Assembly: GCA_012861695.1 (NCBI GenBank)
Contig: JAAOOA010000002.1
Location: 21,354,303 to 21,418,302, forward strand
Direction: 5' to 3'
DNA: 64,000 nt
DNA from: Trematomus loennbergii
Taxonomy: Eukaryota; Chordata; Actinopteri; Perciformes; Nototheniidae
Shown: positions 39,212 through 52,923 of the stretch, one piece after another
How positions within the stretch are numbered: the first letter of the stretch is position 1
Layout: each line of letters starts with the position of its first letter
Notes under the pieces: generated by a model
Database searches by the model: none
What the model was told of the DNA's origin: nothing
What the model saw: the letters and a program-made list of their open reading frames with translations, nothing else
Translations under genes and position numbers: made by a program

Positions 39212-42200
39212 ATGGCGACGCAGGAGAGCGAAGCAGCTCAAGAAATCGTCAGCAACGGCGAGGTAAAAAAATGAATGACACACTTAGTACCTTATTATCT
39301 GTTTTACGCCCAGGAGAAAGGGCAGTTTTTATGTATTTGGGAGTGGAGGGGGACCGTTAACATTTAAACGTCTTGCCGATCGGTACACGAGTGACGTTGT
39401 CAGTGCCGGTTGGTTTTAAAACGACCCCCTCCTGCCGTTCACCGAGACATCCTGCCTGTTTGCGGATAAATCCTGCCGGTCAGCGGAGTGAGAGCCGAGT
39501 TGTTAACGGGGAGATATCATCCGAAGACATACAATTACATAAAAGTGACAAGATAATTAGTTGACTCCATGTGTGTCGGTGTGAGGCTGCTGCAGTGTCA
39601 GTTAGCTATCACAAGGCCTGAAGCTTAACAACGCAGCTCGGCTTCTCCTGCCAGGCCGGTCTCAAGCAGCTCACACATCTCTAATTCACGGCGAGCCACC
39701 TGCTTCTCCATCTACACATATTACAGGGAAACCTTAAAGCTCCATGTTCATTTGGGATGCCACACGGCAAAGCTTTATCTGCCATTTCATCTTGGTAACA
39801 TTGACAAGTGACAAGAATCAAGTGTAATCGTCGAATTTATTTGGCTAACCCTGGGAAAATGCTCAAATACATTTGTTAAATAACAGTTGTTGGAGTTAAT
39901 TGGGACGGCATCTCCATCTAGCAATTATTTCCGGATTGACAAATGTCACAAGTTATCAGAGGTCATAGTGAATCATCACTTTCCAGAGGCAGACCACGGG
40001 TCTGTCTTGCCTTTTTTAATTCGAAGTCTGTCACATTATTAACATTTCTAGTGATACAACATATTGACATGATCAGGAGAGAAGATTAGGTAAATATTAT
40101 GCGTTTTAATCTATTAAGCCCAAGACAGACCTGTCATTTGATTTTTTTAATAATTTGATTTATGATTTACCAATGGGTCTTTAAAGAATTTTGTTAAACT
40201 TTTTGGTTTTGGTCTTTTTAAGGTTTAAAATCTAGAATCTAGGTTGTGTTTTTTTGTCCCAGGTCATGCCTCTTATGTCTTTACACTACATTGCAAAGCA
40301 GATGAATCAATGATAAATCTCATACAAAATTAAAGATGGCAGCAAAACCTAGAATTAGGTTAAATAAAGACATGTAGGCCTACTGCTTTTTTACTCAACC
40401 ATCTGGGTAAACCAATCGCAGATAAAAACGTGCGAAAAAAATGTATACAATTTGAGTGTTTTGTACATTTTTGGAAACTCCCTTAACGGCAGTAATATGT
40501 TATTAAACGACATATTACAAAATGCTTAGCTCTTTGATTCAAATCTAATTGTAATACTCAAGTGGCAGAAACTAGGGCAAGGGCTCAACATGCACGTATT
40601 GTCTCTTCTTGTAATGAAATTGCAATGTCAGGATAAATGCATTATTAGTTTACGATGTTCATCTTGAGGCCCGCTACTGGCGAGTCAGTTGAGAGAAATG
40701 TCTGGTATTAATCTAGTGGGGAAAAAATCAATCTACTTAGTTCTTTTTATATTCTCATTTTCGATTTTAATAAATCTACTGGGTACAGGTGAAACTTTAT
40801 TGCGGTGAGCAAAAGACACAGAATAAAATCAGTGTTTTCATCTCTAAGTTATCATCCATTTTAATTTCCCTTTTACACTAGTCTGATGTGGAAAGACCAT
40901 CTTCAAAGTTTGAAAATGAGCATTGTAGCCCAGATAAAAATCATTGTAGCCTTTATAAACTGATACGCATGCATCCAATATGACTTTAATATGCTTGTTT
41001 ATATGCCCTTATGATGCATTCTAGCTTGCTTCCTGCTGTAGGAGATAGTCACCATGTGTGATAAACATTACCAAAGCAATCTCGGCTTCTGTCAAAGACT
41101 GACTTGCCTGAACTGTTGGCCCTCTTCCTTCCAGACACGTGTGAAGCATTTGCTCTGCACCCTGAGCAGGTGGTTAATTGTTAATCCTTGCTCAGTGTGT
41201 AATATTGTAAATTATTATCTCGAGCTGGAACAGATACCCCTGTTTCTCGTGTTGAGCATATGAATGATCTGTGTGCTTAACGGTTATTCCGTTGATCCCT
41301 CTAGGAGACAGAGACATGTCTCTGCTAATATAATTTGTGTCGTTTAAACAAAACAGGACATGGCAAGGAAGCATGAAAAGCTCTATTTTGAGCCACTGCA
41401 TGTCCTTGAAATTCAGTTTGTGATGGTCCTGGGTTAGTGGCTTATCAGAGAACCTAAACCTTTACAAGGTTCAATCAGTTATTTTTGGCCTTCTCGGCAC
41501 CTCAATAACCTGCTGAGCGGAAAATACTGTTGTTTCTGGAGGCTAACTTCTGGTCTCCCTTGTGTTCATGACAATGGGGGAGATTAGATGTTTAGATAGG
41601 GAAAGAGTCTCCTGACTTGGCTTGTGTATTGTGTCACTTGAATACAATGTGGCCTTGCTGCAGGGGCGTTGGGCCACATTGACATGCTAAAGCAAACCTT
41701 TGACAAATTTGACTGATTTCAATAAAATTTCCCCTAGGATGGAGTCATAGCAGCGGTGCTAAGGCCCAGCAAAATGTGAGCGCGGAGCGCGTGGAATTAT
41801 TTTAGTGTGTGCACGTGCGAAGTGCACCCTGCCAATATGTTGTCTGCCAGCACAAGAAAGGCTCTTGAGGCCTAGTACATACAGTGGCAGTGTCTCAAGA
41901 TTTAGCAAAATACACCTTTATTGAACATACAGTAACACAAATACTACAAATCCACATAACAAACAAAAAGGGTCGCCACTTATTATTATTTTATTTTTGG
42001 TACCTGGCTGGTGCCCCCTAGTGGCGGCGCGCATATTTCAGCGCCGCCTCTATTTGTGTATAGGGGAAACACTGTCTTGTTTTCTCTGACCAGATCTGTA
42101 TAAATGCAAATGTATCTAACTTACATCAGATAAACCGCAATTCATCGTATTCGAGTAGCTGGAGTGAGAGAATCTTTGGCATTCAATCTTTTTTTCAATT

Positions 42201-45200
42201 TTCAGTTATTCAGATTGTTCTGTCAAGTCTGATAAAATGTGTATCACCGTATCTAAACCTTCGTTTCTTAAAGATGCACAAAATACATCCAGTTTTGCCA
42301 GTAAATTGAGGCTTATCTTTCCCCTATTGTTGATATTCTTTTGTTTTATCACCACGTTCACCCACATTCACTCCTTTTTACTGCCAGTGAAGATGTTCTT
42401 GTTCGATATTGTACTTTATCATGGAATGTCAATGCCCCGTCATCATTGGGATTTATTTGGGTACACTGACCGTGTGTCTGTATGGTTGTAGGTGAGCAGC
42501 AATGGGACCGTTGCAACGACAGATGGCGAGGCTGTGCAGACGGCTGAAACTGCACAGGATCCTCAGGAGCAGCAGCCACCGCAACAACCACCTAATGCAT
42601 GGCAGGTCATTAAAGGAGTCCTCTTCAGGTGAGTGTCCCTTTTTGTCTTTTGATATGGCAGACTCACCCTTCCATCAGATCCCATCCCACAGATATAAGT
42701 TGAGATGTAAGGTGGTGTCTAAATTCATATAAAAGCTGGCTGCTACTTAGCTAAAGTCCACTATGCCTCAGGTCTCTGTGCAGAGGTTTAAGTTTGTGTC
42801 GCTTGCCTTTACCCATATTGGCTCTATTACAAAATGGTCGTCTCGTCTTTTTCTGTGCAAATTGCAGCATAGATAAACCAGACTATTGTTTCAGTAGTAA
42901 AACATCATCACTTTATTTCACAGTTAATTATCTGATGCACTTGTCTAATCTCTGCAGTGGAAGATCTCTGTAGTTGTAGACTGCTGTAGTTTTCGGAATA
43001 CATATACAATAATATCTAGGGCTATCGTTTGTATAACCAAACATACAAAATCCCCAGCAAGAAGTAATGGCTATTTTGCGCTGCATTAGTCATGCAAAGC
43101 ACAGCGTGTGTGGAGCTGGTACCAGTGTAGTCGTTTTTTTAGCAACTAGTTTGAATAAAACCTCTACGTTTGGTTTCCCCGGCCTCAGGCAAGCAGCTGC
43201 TTTGCCTGCCGACCAGCAGACCTTGAAGAGAAATAACAAGTCCACTTATTAGATGCAAATATTTGATTGAATTAACCATACGAAATGACATATTTGACAA
43301 AAGACTTTAAAACACATTTATTATTATGATCTGGGAATGTATCACTTTTTATTAGTAAACATTACTGTTCAGAAATTGCCATCATTGCCATATAATTGTA
43401 AATTAAATTAAAAAAAGAAAATATTTAGACGGTTTAGACTTCTCGACAGAAAATAAAATTGCTTCAAACTATCACATTTAACAAATACCTATGCAAAGGT
43501 TTTAACGAATTATTCGATGAGTTGCAGAATTGTCAGTTTGCTATCAATTTAGCTTTTAACATCTGTCACAAGGTTAAAAAAAAAAAAAAAAAAAAGGTGT
43601 AGCTTTGGCTACAGAGGACAGAAATGTGTTAAAGGTCCCATGTCATGCTTTTCCGGTTATTACCCGTCCCCTTGTGTGTTATGTAGCTTTCTGCATGTAA
43701 ACGGTCTGCAAAGTCAAAACCCTCAAAGTACACCCTATAGCGAGTAAAACTCTAACACAGAAAAGACGTGTCTATGCTGCCCCAGAACGCCTCGTTGGAG
43801 ATTTTCTTTTTCCATTTTTTTCTTCCGGGAACCAAGTGACGTAACGACGATCCAAATGGACCAATCCACGGAGCTCCTCACACACACACACACAGCCTTA
43901 TTTTTCTCAGCTGCAGCTCCGCGGGCCTGGTCCGAGCACACACACAGACCCACAGCCAGGCTGCGTGTGTGTGTGCTCCAGCCGAGCTCGGGCCGGGCCT
44001 CGCCGTGTCCCGCAGACCCCACGCAGCAACCAGGAAACAACACCAGCAAGCCAGCTCACACTGTCCGCTCCAGCAGCGAGCCCCGCAACGTCCCGCCAAC
44101 ACGGCACCCAGACCCCACGCAGCATTCTCATCTGTTTGTCATTGTCATTTTCTGGTTGCTAACGCCATTGTAACACATAATCACTGATGTAACGGTGGTG
44201 GACTCATCAGAACAGAGTGGGCGAGCTGACCAATCAGAGCACACTGGGCTCACAGGGAGGGGGGGGCAGGAGCTCCAACAAGTCGTTTAGGACAGAGAGT
44301 GAATACACATACTATACAGAGATGCTGTATGAGAAACCAATGTGATTTTGGAAAATTGCACAAAATGAATCTATTCTAGTAGACCTCAACAATGGAATTA
44401 TGATCAGTAGAAATGGCCATGACATGGGACCTTTAAAAACGTAAAAAAATCCACTTTTAGTTCATTTTGACTCTTTGGACTAAATAAAGCCAAACTGAGA
44501 TCTTGACCGAAGTTACTTTCCTCTACACTGAGCAACAGCCTATAAGTAAAAAATAAAAAAAAAAAAAGACATGTGAAAAATAATATATAATATCAGATAG
44601 AAAATGCAACATTGTATGTCTTCACTTCTAAATGTGTTTCTTTAACGGTCACTTATTAATTCTGCAAGAAAAGGCGCCTCTCTTAAAGTCTCAAAGTTAG
44701 TTTGATTAGATTAGCTACCTTTTTTAGTTTTGCCTTCCTGCTGCAGCTCTTCATGGATCAAGAGGAAAGGTCTTAATGAAATGTTTTTTCTTAAAGTAAT
44801 TTATGGTAAGGCACCCAGTAATACTTTAAAACACATTTAAAAGGAAACATTGCCAATTTTCGACCAACGATTGTCATCTTTTTTTTAATCGTTTTTTTTT
44901 GTCTTAACTTGAATTCCCTATTTACCAAGTCTTATTTTCCTGACTCTTTTTTCAATTCAGAATCTTCATAATCTGGGCGATCAGCAGCTGGTTCCGTCGA
45001 GGGCCGTCCACTCCTGACCCCAGCACTCCAGGCGGTGCCCCCAGCGTACCGAGCAGGAACCTGTTCCCCAAAGAAACCCTCATGGTATTAAACCCTCCTC
45101 TCTGTCCATATCCTCTATCTGCATGGCAACCTGTTCTTAATTGAATTGAGGGTGTTCATTCTTAAACATCCCTCACACTCTGATCACCTGAAGAGTTTTA

Positions 45201-48200
45201 CAGCAGCCCAGTGTTATCGCTTCTTTCAGAACAACTCACAAGCCAACCCCCGTCTCTGATATATCATAAACACCTTTTTATTTTCTCACCATCCCTACAG
45301 GACCTGTATGTGTACTTGTCCCCAGATGAGGTGTTCACTGACTTCAACAACACAGAAGCCCTGTTCTGGTTCCACAGGGACCTGGTCTATGGAGACTGGA
45401 ACATCGGGGAGAACGGGGACGGCTGTTACGAGCAATATAAGGATATGGAAATCCCAGAGGTGAGGAGGGGCTATATGAGAGATATGCAGCTGGGGAAAGA
45501 GGTGACCGACAGGGAACAGTTAGTTCAGTAAATGAGGTGGACGGTCAAGCACACAGAGCACAGTTAGCAAAGAACTTGACAGAATGATTGAATCTAAAAC
45601 ACTTCTTCCTGTTTGGTGTGTTTTTGCAGTTTTTGATGCAGAATGGTTCCATATACATGCACGTCTACTTCACTAAAACTGGATTCCACCCAGACCCCAA
45701 ACGCAAGGGGCAGTATCGCAGACTGGCAACAGTTCATTCATCACGAAGTAAGCACTTGTAGAAAACGCATACATTGGAAACTTAAATGAAATGTTTGATC
45801 ATTTTTAAGTGTTAACCCTTACTGTTTACTATTTCAGTGCTGAATAAATTTAAGCGAAGAAAGTTTATGAAGACCAAGAATCTGCTAACGGGAGAGACGG
45901 AAGCGGATCCCGAAGTGATCAAGGTACATAGTTTAATTTGACATATTAATTGTTGTTGTCTATCATGTAATGCTAGACTGCTAAATTGACCGCTATATCA
46001 CAGACTTTAGGTGATTGGTAGAATATGAATGATTTGACTTTGTGTTGTTCCTATTATGAATAGAAATGGAATTGTTTGTTCACTAAATACATTAATTTCC
46101 ATGCAAATTATTACATAGTCTGTATCACACTTTCTCACTCTCTATCTACAGTCACCGTAAAGATCAACAAGCACACATCAGCAATACATTCCAGCTTGTT
46201 CCTTCAGTACAGCTATACAAAAAATAGAATGAATCGGGGTCAAATCAATATTGACAAATGTCAAATATTAAAACAAATGTGTTTCCTCCCAGCGGGCGGA
46301 GAGCCATGGTCCCGTGGAGATTATCTCTCACTGGCACCCCAACCTCACCATCAACATGGTGGACGACACCACACCGCCTGGGTCAAGGGCTCTGTTCCCC
46401 CTCCTCTAGATCAGCGTAAGTTCCTTCCACTGTAACGCTTGCCTTTTATGCACATTGGCTACATTTGAAAAGGTCACAACTACAAAAGCTGTTTCATCTG
46501 GTTTGCAAAGAAGTTATTTTTGTGTCATCAAGCCTGACTTTTGAATGCTCTGTTCTTCTTCGACTAGATGTCAAGTTTGATGCTGTCAGTGGCGACTACT
46601 ATCCCATTGTGTACTTCAATGACTACTGGAACCTTCAGAAGGACTACTACCCCATCAACGACACCCTGACGACCCTCCCACTGCGCCTCGCCTACTGCCC
46701 ACTGTCCTTGTGGCGTTGGCAGCTGTATGCCGCCCAAAATGCACGATCCCCGTGGAACTTCCTACCAGACGACACCTACGAGCAGTCGGATGAAGACCAA
46801 GACTCTGTCAAGGTGAGACGTCACGGGGCTGGGAAAACTAATTGCATTAGACTAGAATGCAGATTTGCTTTTAGGTACCTTAAGGTTGAGTTGCAAATAC
46901 ATTGGAGAAATAACTGATAGGGTATTATAAAATGAAACCTGAGCTGTATGCTGTATCATTATGCGATTTTCCCATTTTATTGGAATGATTTTCTTTGTTG
47001 ACAGATTTGAAAACAGAATACATAATTACATGGCCTTGGTGTGAAATGTGAATGTCTTGCATACAATATAATGCAACATAATAGGTTCTAGCGGAATACC
47101 ATCATTTTTCTTGGCAATGTATGTTGATTGTATTGTAGTATATTAGTTATTTATGTTAACCTGGACAGTTTGATATATTAAAACGACTTGTCTAGATGTG
47201 TGGTTTGAGCACAAAGTAGCCAGTATTTTCAGATTCTAAACATTATTTTTTTTTTTATAGACGGCCCTTTTGGAAACCAACCCATACCTGCTGGGAATCA
47301 CCATAGTTGTCTCCATTGTGCACAGCATCTTTGAGTTCCTTGCCTTCAAGAATGGTAAGTTCCCAACAGCCTGTCTCCATTGAGCACTTCACACTTAGTT
47401 TGTCTTCCCCTCACCACCATCTCCTCTTCAGATATCCAGTTCTGGAACAGCCGACAGTCTCTCGAAGGCCTCTCCGTGCGCTCCATCATATTTGGAGTCT
47501 TTCAGTCTGGGGTTGTGCTGCTGTACATCCTGGACAACGAAACTAACTTCGTGGTGCAGGTCAGCGTCTTCATCGGCCTTCTTATTGACCTGTGGAAGAT
47601 CACCAAGGTCATGGACGTCAAAGTAAGTCGGACAACACTTGTTTTTTACCATACATAAGTTTGTTGGTTTAACTGTATAAAAAGGTAACTTTATTGCATT
47701 TAAATGATCACATTTCTATAGCAGTGATATATTTGTGGTCAAGTTGTGTACTTGCATTAATCCCAAAACCAGTGAATGTGTATATTTTTCCAACTGCAAT
47801 TCCGCATGCGATGTATCTGTACATAACTGCTTCTTGTTGTGCCCTCATAACTATATTCCAGTAACCATCTGTGTTTATCTTTCTCCAGTTGGACAGAGAG
47901 AACAAAATTATGGGGCTGATTCCAAGATTGCAATTCAACGACAAGTCAACATATGTGAAGTCTTCAACCAAAATCTTCGACGACGTAAGTTTAACCAAGA
48001 CTGCACTTTTCACATTGGTCACATTCAGAGGACCCTGCTTTCAAAATGACATTTAGGGGACAATATTAAATCATATGAGAGACGTGTTATTTGAGCAAAA
48101 GGGCAAGGCTAAATGCACACGTCTCTGTTGGGGTTGATCAAATATCATAAGCATGTCTTGTTTAAAATAATACTAATTGATTTGCTTTTGTAAGTCAATT

Positions 48201-50079
48201 TCTTATAACCCTTTCTGACCGCCCACTTTTCTCTTGTGAACAGATGGCCTTCAGGTACCTGTCGTGGCTGCTCTACCCTATCTTCGGTTGCTATGCGGTC
48301 TACAGTATATTGTACGTAGAGCACAAAGGCTGGTACTCCTGGGTACTCAGCATGCTCTATGGCTTCTTGTTAACCTTTGGTAAGTCAAATATATAAGAAT
48401 TAAAACTATCACATGCATCTGCAATTTACCGGTTTATGTATTAGTTTATATATATGAAATGAGGCCAAGAACACTCTTTTATACGGCATGTTATTACCTC
48501 AATTCAAATATTGGATCTCTGTAAGGCTTTTAACAGAAAATGATCTTAACAATATAGAAGTTAAAAATGCGTTTTGCAGATGGCTATCAGTGGTTGTCTA
48601 AAATGTGTTTTGAAAATATATAATGGGTAGATGATGTATAGGATTACATCTGTTATTTACAGATTTTGTTAACATGGATTTGATAAAGCAGCACACAAAC
48701 ACTATTTTTAGTAGTAAATGCACCAGGAAAATTCAACATATTTTCTTATATATGTAATTAACCCTCCCTCTGAAATAATGTTTATATTTAGTCTCTTAAT
48801 GTATAATTGATTTTACTCTAGGATATTTTCCTGTCATCTACATCATATTTAAAGGCCAGAGATGTGGCTGATTATATAATTGTCTCACTTAATTATCCTG
48901 TCTCTAAGTGGATGTTTTCACACTTGCATCATGGTTACATATCCAACTCCCAATAGCCTCTGCTAGTGCACTGTATATTAATAGACTCCGTCATGTCGCC
49001 TGTTGTCTAATAAATTGCCTCTGGTGTAAAAATGTTTCTAACCAGTGCTTCCTCTCTCTCTCTCTTCTGGATGTTAGGTTTCATTACAATGACGCCGCAG
49101 TTATTCATCAACTACAAGATGAAGTCTGTGGCCCACCTCCCATGGAGGATGCTCACCTACAAGGCTCTCAACACCTTCATCGATGACTTGTTTGCCTTCG
49201 TCATCAAGATGCCCATGATGTACAGGATAGGATGCCTCAGAGATGGTTTGTACTCGCTGATCTACATGTATTTTACTAGATTAAAAAAGGTTGAACAAAT
49301 GTATGAGTTTATACAATTTAACATTTTATATTCTAGTTATACGCTACCTACCTCCCATAAAATGTGAACTCTGCATTAGTGCGCTTGCTCCTGAGCATTA
49401 TACACATTTTTACACAATTACTGCAACACTGTGCCAACTGCCATCCTTCTTCACAAGATGAACAGCCTGGTTATTACCACTAAAAATCAAACTTGTGAAC
49501 ACTAAAACAGTGAGGGTTTTTATTTGAAAATTGACAAAGAATTGATTTAATCTCTACAGCTCTAGCCTGGGAATTACACATTTAGCCTTTTCTGGCTAAC
49601 TTTGGCATATTTCCAGCTATAGAAATTAAATGCAATGTCTCCGTCACATAAAGCAATAAATTAAAGTTTGATTTTGACTTAAGGACTACATTTACCCCCT
49701 ACAACTAAGTAGATGTTTTACTTAATGACATATTGTTAATGAGGGACTAGTTTCTTGAAAGTATACTTCTGACTGGACAAAACCTGTGTTTCCTCTCCTG
49801 CAGACGTGGTGTTCTTCATCTATCTTTACCAGCGCTGGATCTACCGGGTTGATCCCAACAGGTTCAACGAGTTTGGCACCAGCGGAGTGAAGCGTAAGCG
49901 CGGGCGACCCGATAGAGACGGACCCCCTGGCAGTGATGGACGCCACAGACGACCCGGCAGTGACGGACGACCCGGCAGTGACGGACGACCCGGCAGTGAC
50001 GGACGACCCGGCAGTGACGGACGCCGCTCCCGTCGCCGCCGTCACAGACAAACCAGAGGGGGAGAAGAAGAACGATTAA
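39212..50079 (+). CDS. clptm1: CLPTM1 multipass membrane protein
   Basis: Fourteen exons: 39212-39262, 42492-42628, 44961-45084, 45301-45459, 45630-45747, 45838-45923, 46293-46415, 46568-46812, 47261-47354, 47432-47622, 47889-47984, 48244-48379, 49078-49245 and 49804-50079. Corrected length is about 667 residues (human 669). It is an ER/Golgi protein; mammalian CLPTM1 restrains GABA-A receptor trafficking. A first membrane segment (IFIIWAISSWF) precedes a large luminal domain (DLYVYLSPDEVFTDFN, KFDAVSGDYYPIVYFNDYWN). Hydrophobic segments follow (GITIVVSIVHSIFEFLAF, FGVFQSGVVLLYIL, WVLSMLYGFLLTFGF). The frame breaks at ~46362-46372, before TAWVKGSVPPPLDQ, and at ~49881-49895. The second break decides the tail: the raw frame is Arg/Gly-rich, while the shifted frame gives acidic DDPAVT repeats ending KPEGEKKND, matching the human end. 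Phases close only with correction. Confidence 0.95.
41725..42075. repeat. Probable hAT-derived relic in clptm1 intron 1
   Basis: The right end is the complement of CAGTGTTTCCCCTATACAC, a hAT-like terminus. The left side contains ATTTCCCCTAGGATGG in inverted relation. GC-rich blocks (GCGCGGAGCGCGTGG, GTGGCGGCGCGC) contrast with the AT-rich intron. No target duplication was found. Confidence 0.45.
43576..43596. repeat. Poly(A) run
   Basis: An uninterrupted A tract of about 20 bp in clptm1 intron 2, just left of the family C MITE. Confidence 0.8.
43629..44436. mobile_element. TTAA-flanked MITE, family C, in clptm1 intron 2
   Basis: The ends TTAAAGGTCCCATGTCATG and CATGACATGGGACCTTTAA are inverted, with TTAA at both sides. 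It is 808 bp with a GC-rich centre (43860-44130). Several overlapping open frames there carry no recognisable protein. Confidence 0.85.
49948..50019 (+). repeat. Four exact 18-bp coding repeats in clptm1 tail
   Basis: GACGACCCGGCAGTGACG is repeated four times without change. In the corrected frame each unit encodes DDPAVT, giving an acidic tail before the KKND end. The human tail is also low-complexity (Pro/Thr/Ala) but different. Confidence 0.9.
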
Positions 50080-51450
50080 GCAAGACACCGCCATTATTTA
50101 CCTCCCTTACCCTCAGTGCTGAGGCGAAGAGGACTTGAAATTTAGGCAGGAAGTGGATTTTTCGTTCAGTAGTTATGGACACCACTACAAAAAAAAAATG
50201 CAGTTCAACTGTTCCCTGTGATTTCTGTGTGCATCCACAGAGAAATCATATTCAATGTAGACTTAAATTCTTATTTCTGTTCCCCGCTCTCTCGTTTTGC
50301 AGTTCCAGTGAAGTAAAACCAAACGTGATGTACTGTATTCTGTTTGATTTTTCAGAGGGTAACAATGTCTTGGAGTAGAGGTTTGGAAGGGAACTGGTTG
50401 CGGTTATACTACATTTTTTTTTTTTTTATACGAGTGGAAAAGAGGCTCCGGGCAGCTTTTTTTTTTTGGTGTAGATTCCTTGTGAAATTTTCTTTTCATT
50501 CCATGTGAGCACCGTGTTCAGATGCCTGTAAACTGGTTAGTAGTGCTGGAGGAAACTGGAAAGATCCTGAGCCACGAAGAAGTTACGAAAAGAGGAGGTG
50601 GTGACTGGAAACAAGATGGACGACCCTACAGGACACTACCCAGACAGTGACTACTACCCTCAATTTTAAACAAATGTTTAATGTTCTGAGCTGAACATAA
50701 AAAATAACAGCCTTGTTGGTATTAATATAAATATATTAATATTGTCAATGACTTGATTTTTGTTTTTTAGTCACTGAAACATTCTTTTGTATCTCCTCAA
50801 ACTGTACAGAGTCTCAGCTTGTCATGTTATTAATGCCTATGTCAAATCTGTCTAACAATAGCTAATTTACAAGTCTAATTTTAATTTTACCCCTCGGCTG
50901 AACGTCTGATTTCCAAACATCACCTAGACGGACACGGTGGAGAGTGTCAGGTGTGGCTGGAAGAATTACAGTGTCTCTTGATTAATTTTGAGTGCTGTAA
51001 GTCCTGAAAGAAAGAGGGTTCCATGTTGGTACATTTTGATTCATTCATGTTTATAGTAAAATTCAAGTGTGATTTAAAATGTCTATGCAATGCTTTTTTG
51101 ATGTTTCTATTACTCATTTTTACGTTCAGGGTTCAAGAATGATATTTTTGCCTGAAACTTAGTTCATAATTTCTATTGATGTTACAGGAACTAGTTTATT
51201 TGTGTGCTTGTGAAGCATGCATATAGTGTAGTGAGGTCTTTGTGCTCGTTCTCCCTGAAGGGTTTTAAAAGATTGCAACTCATGAAAATGTTCAAAATCA
51301 TATCAATTATTTTCACTAATGAGTTTTTCTTTTGTCATAAAACTGAATAATAGCATCATAATTTCATCCAAAGGTCAAAAGGTGATGACTTAAAAATTGT
51401 TTTAAAGATTACATTTACAAGAAATAAAAATAACAAACAATACTTTCAAT
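50080..51450 (+). other. clptm1 3' UTR (inferred)
   Basis: Contains T-rich runs near 50413 and 50457. A candidate AATAAA lies at 51423-51428. No other gene was seen. Confidence 0.45.
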
Positions 51451-52639
51451 CACAGGATTAAAACCCCGTTTTGCTTGGAAAAGTGACTCATAATTAATTA
51501 TGGAAAAAGTCTTAATAGAACTCCTTTCTCTTTTCATGCAGATCTTCAGTCTTCAATAGTTAATTGCAATTATTAAATGTACAAGGCATAGTCAGTCCTC
51601 TTCACTGTGTGTCTGGGAAGGCAGGATGGAGTAACTATGGCACAAAATATTAAATGTACTAGATATGTTTGCAATGCAACACAGTGACTTTTTGGAAGTC
51701 TAACTTGTAACAGTCAATTGAATCATCGGACAGGGCTGATGAACCTGGTTTGAACATGGTTGTCCACGTATTTCTAATAACACAGTGCGGCCTATTTAGT
51801 TTAAAAAGTCAAATATACCAGGTCATAAACGCATGTTTAAGAGTGTTGCACCTAATTGAACTATCTGCAGAAACGGTGTGTTGTCCTCACTTGACCTTGA
51901 CTTAAAGAGTCCCAAATAGGTTATATCCTAACATATATTCCGAGTAAAAAAAAAATATTTTTGTGGTCTATTTTAACAGGTGAATGATCTGCCAGGTTGA
52001 AAAAAACTCCTTCATCTGTAACACCCTCTAGCAGAGAAAAGTCGATTTATTTGTATTTGTTTTTCTTGGTCCCTGCTGAGTCACTGCTTCCTCTAAACGC
52101 TTCAACTTTCGCTTTCCATTTCCATTAAACCGCCTGTCCTCTGTCAGCAGCAGGTGTCACCGTTGCGCTGCACAACCTTGAGCAAATGGTCTTTAATTTA
52201 GCAAAAAGTTGATAGTTCAAATATAAGCAGCAACATGTTACTGTATTTAGGGCAGTAACTAAATGCAGTAACATGTTACTGTATTTAGGGCAGTAACACG
52301 TTACTGTATTTAGGGCAGTAACTAAACGTGCAGACATTTTATTGGGGAAGTTTGATCTGTTAATATTCATGACAAAAATAGAAATTCCCACCAATCCATC
52401 AGTTTCTCGGAAACAGGAGCAGCAGCAGGATAGTGGCATGATGCAACGTGTGTGTGTGTGTGTGTGTGTCAGAACTATTTGCAAATTATGCATGCAGTGA
52501 CGTTCGATAATACGAAAACTTTATGTAAAAATCTAAAACAACACCTTTTGTGGGTTTTGAATAGTGACATAAGTATCCATGCATCTTATTAAAGCTGCAG
52601 TACGGCACCTGCAATCTTAATAAAGCTGCTTTTCGGCAC
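51451..52639. other. clptm1-relb spacer with palindromic tandem repeat
   Basis: Three ~25-bp units (GCAGTAACATGTTACTGTAT plus TTAGG) start at 52228, 52265 and 52290. Each has an AGTAACATGTTACT palindrome, and a 13-bp GCAGTAACTAAAT spacer recurs. A short GT repeat lies at 52449-52468. Nothing else was recognised. Confidence 0.6.
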
Positions 52640-52923
52640 CTGGTGTCTTTGCGGGGGGTTTTCCTGTGGGAGGTGACGTGTGACGTTCAGGGGGTTTCCG
52701 ACCCCAAGCAGCCAATGAGAGCGAAGCTGCTGCGGAACCACTGAAGTGAAGTGAACTGCGCTTCAACATCTTCAACACATGTCAAACTGCCTGTCACCAG
52801 TCGGTACACACACTTAGAGCTAGCCTTGTTTACCTGAGCTGTTTATTCAAAGTTTCACCGCAGAGACTAATACCGAAAATATTCCGGTTTGGAAATAACT
52901 ACAAGGACACGACGGTGGAGTTC
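52640..52923 (+). promoter_or_regulatory. relb promoter with two kB sites
   Basis: GGGGTTTTCC (52655-52664) and GGGGGTTTCC (52690-52699) both fit the kB consensus GGGRNYYYCC. Between them are TGACGTG and TGACGT (CRE-like). A CCAAT box follows at 52712-52716. The sequence then leads through a likely 5' UTR to the ATG at 52924. Mammalian RELB is itself NF-kB-induced, so this arrangement suggests conserved autoregulation. Confidence 0.65.

Noticed and set aside
43856..44187. Overlapping GC-rich open frames as a gene
   Set aside because: They fall inside a TTAA-flanked MITE and show no conserved motif.
49806..50138. Arg/Gly-rich basic tail with repeated PGSDGR for clptm1
   Set aside because: The shifted frame gives an ending homologous to human CLPTM1 and satisfies the exon phase.
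52228..52327. CRISPR-like array
   Set aside because: There are only three units with no regular unique spacers, in a vertebrate genome.
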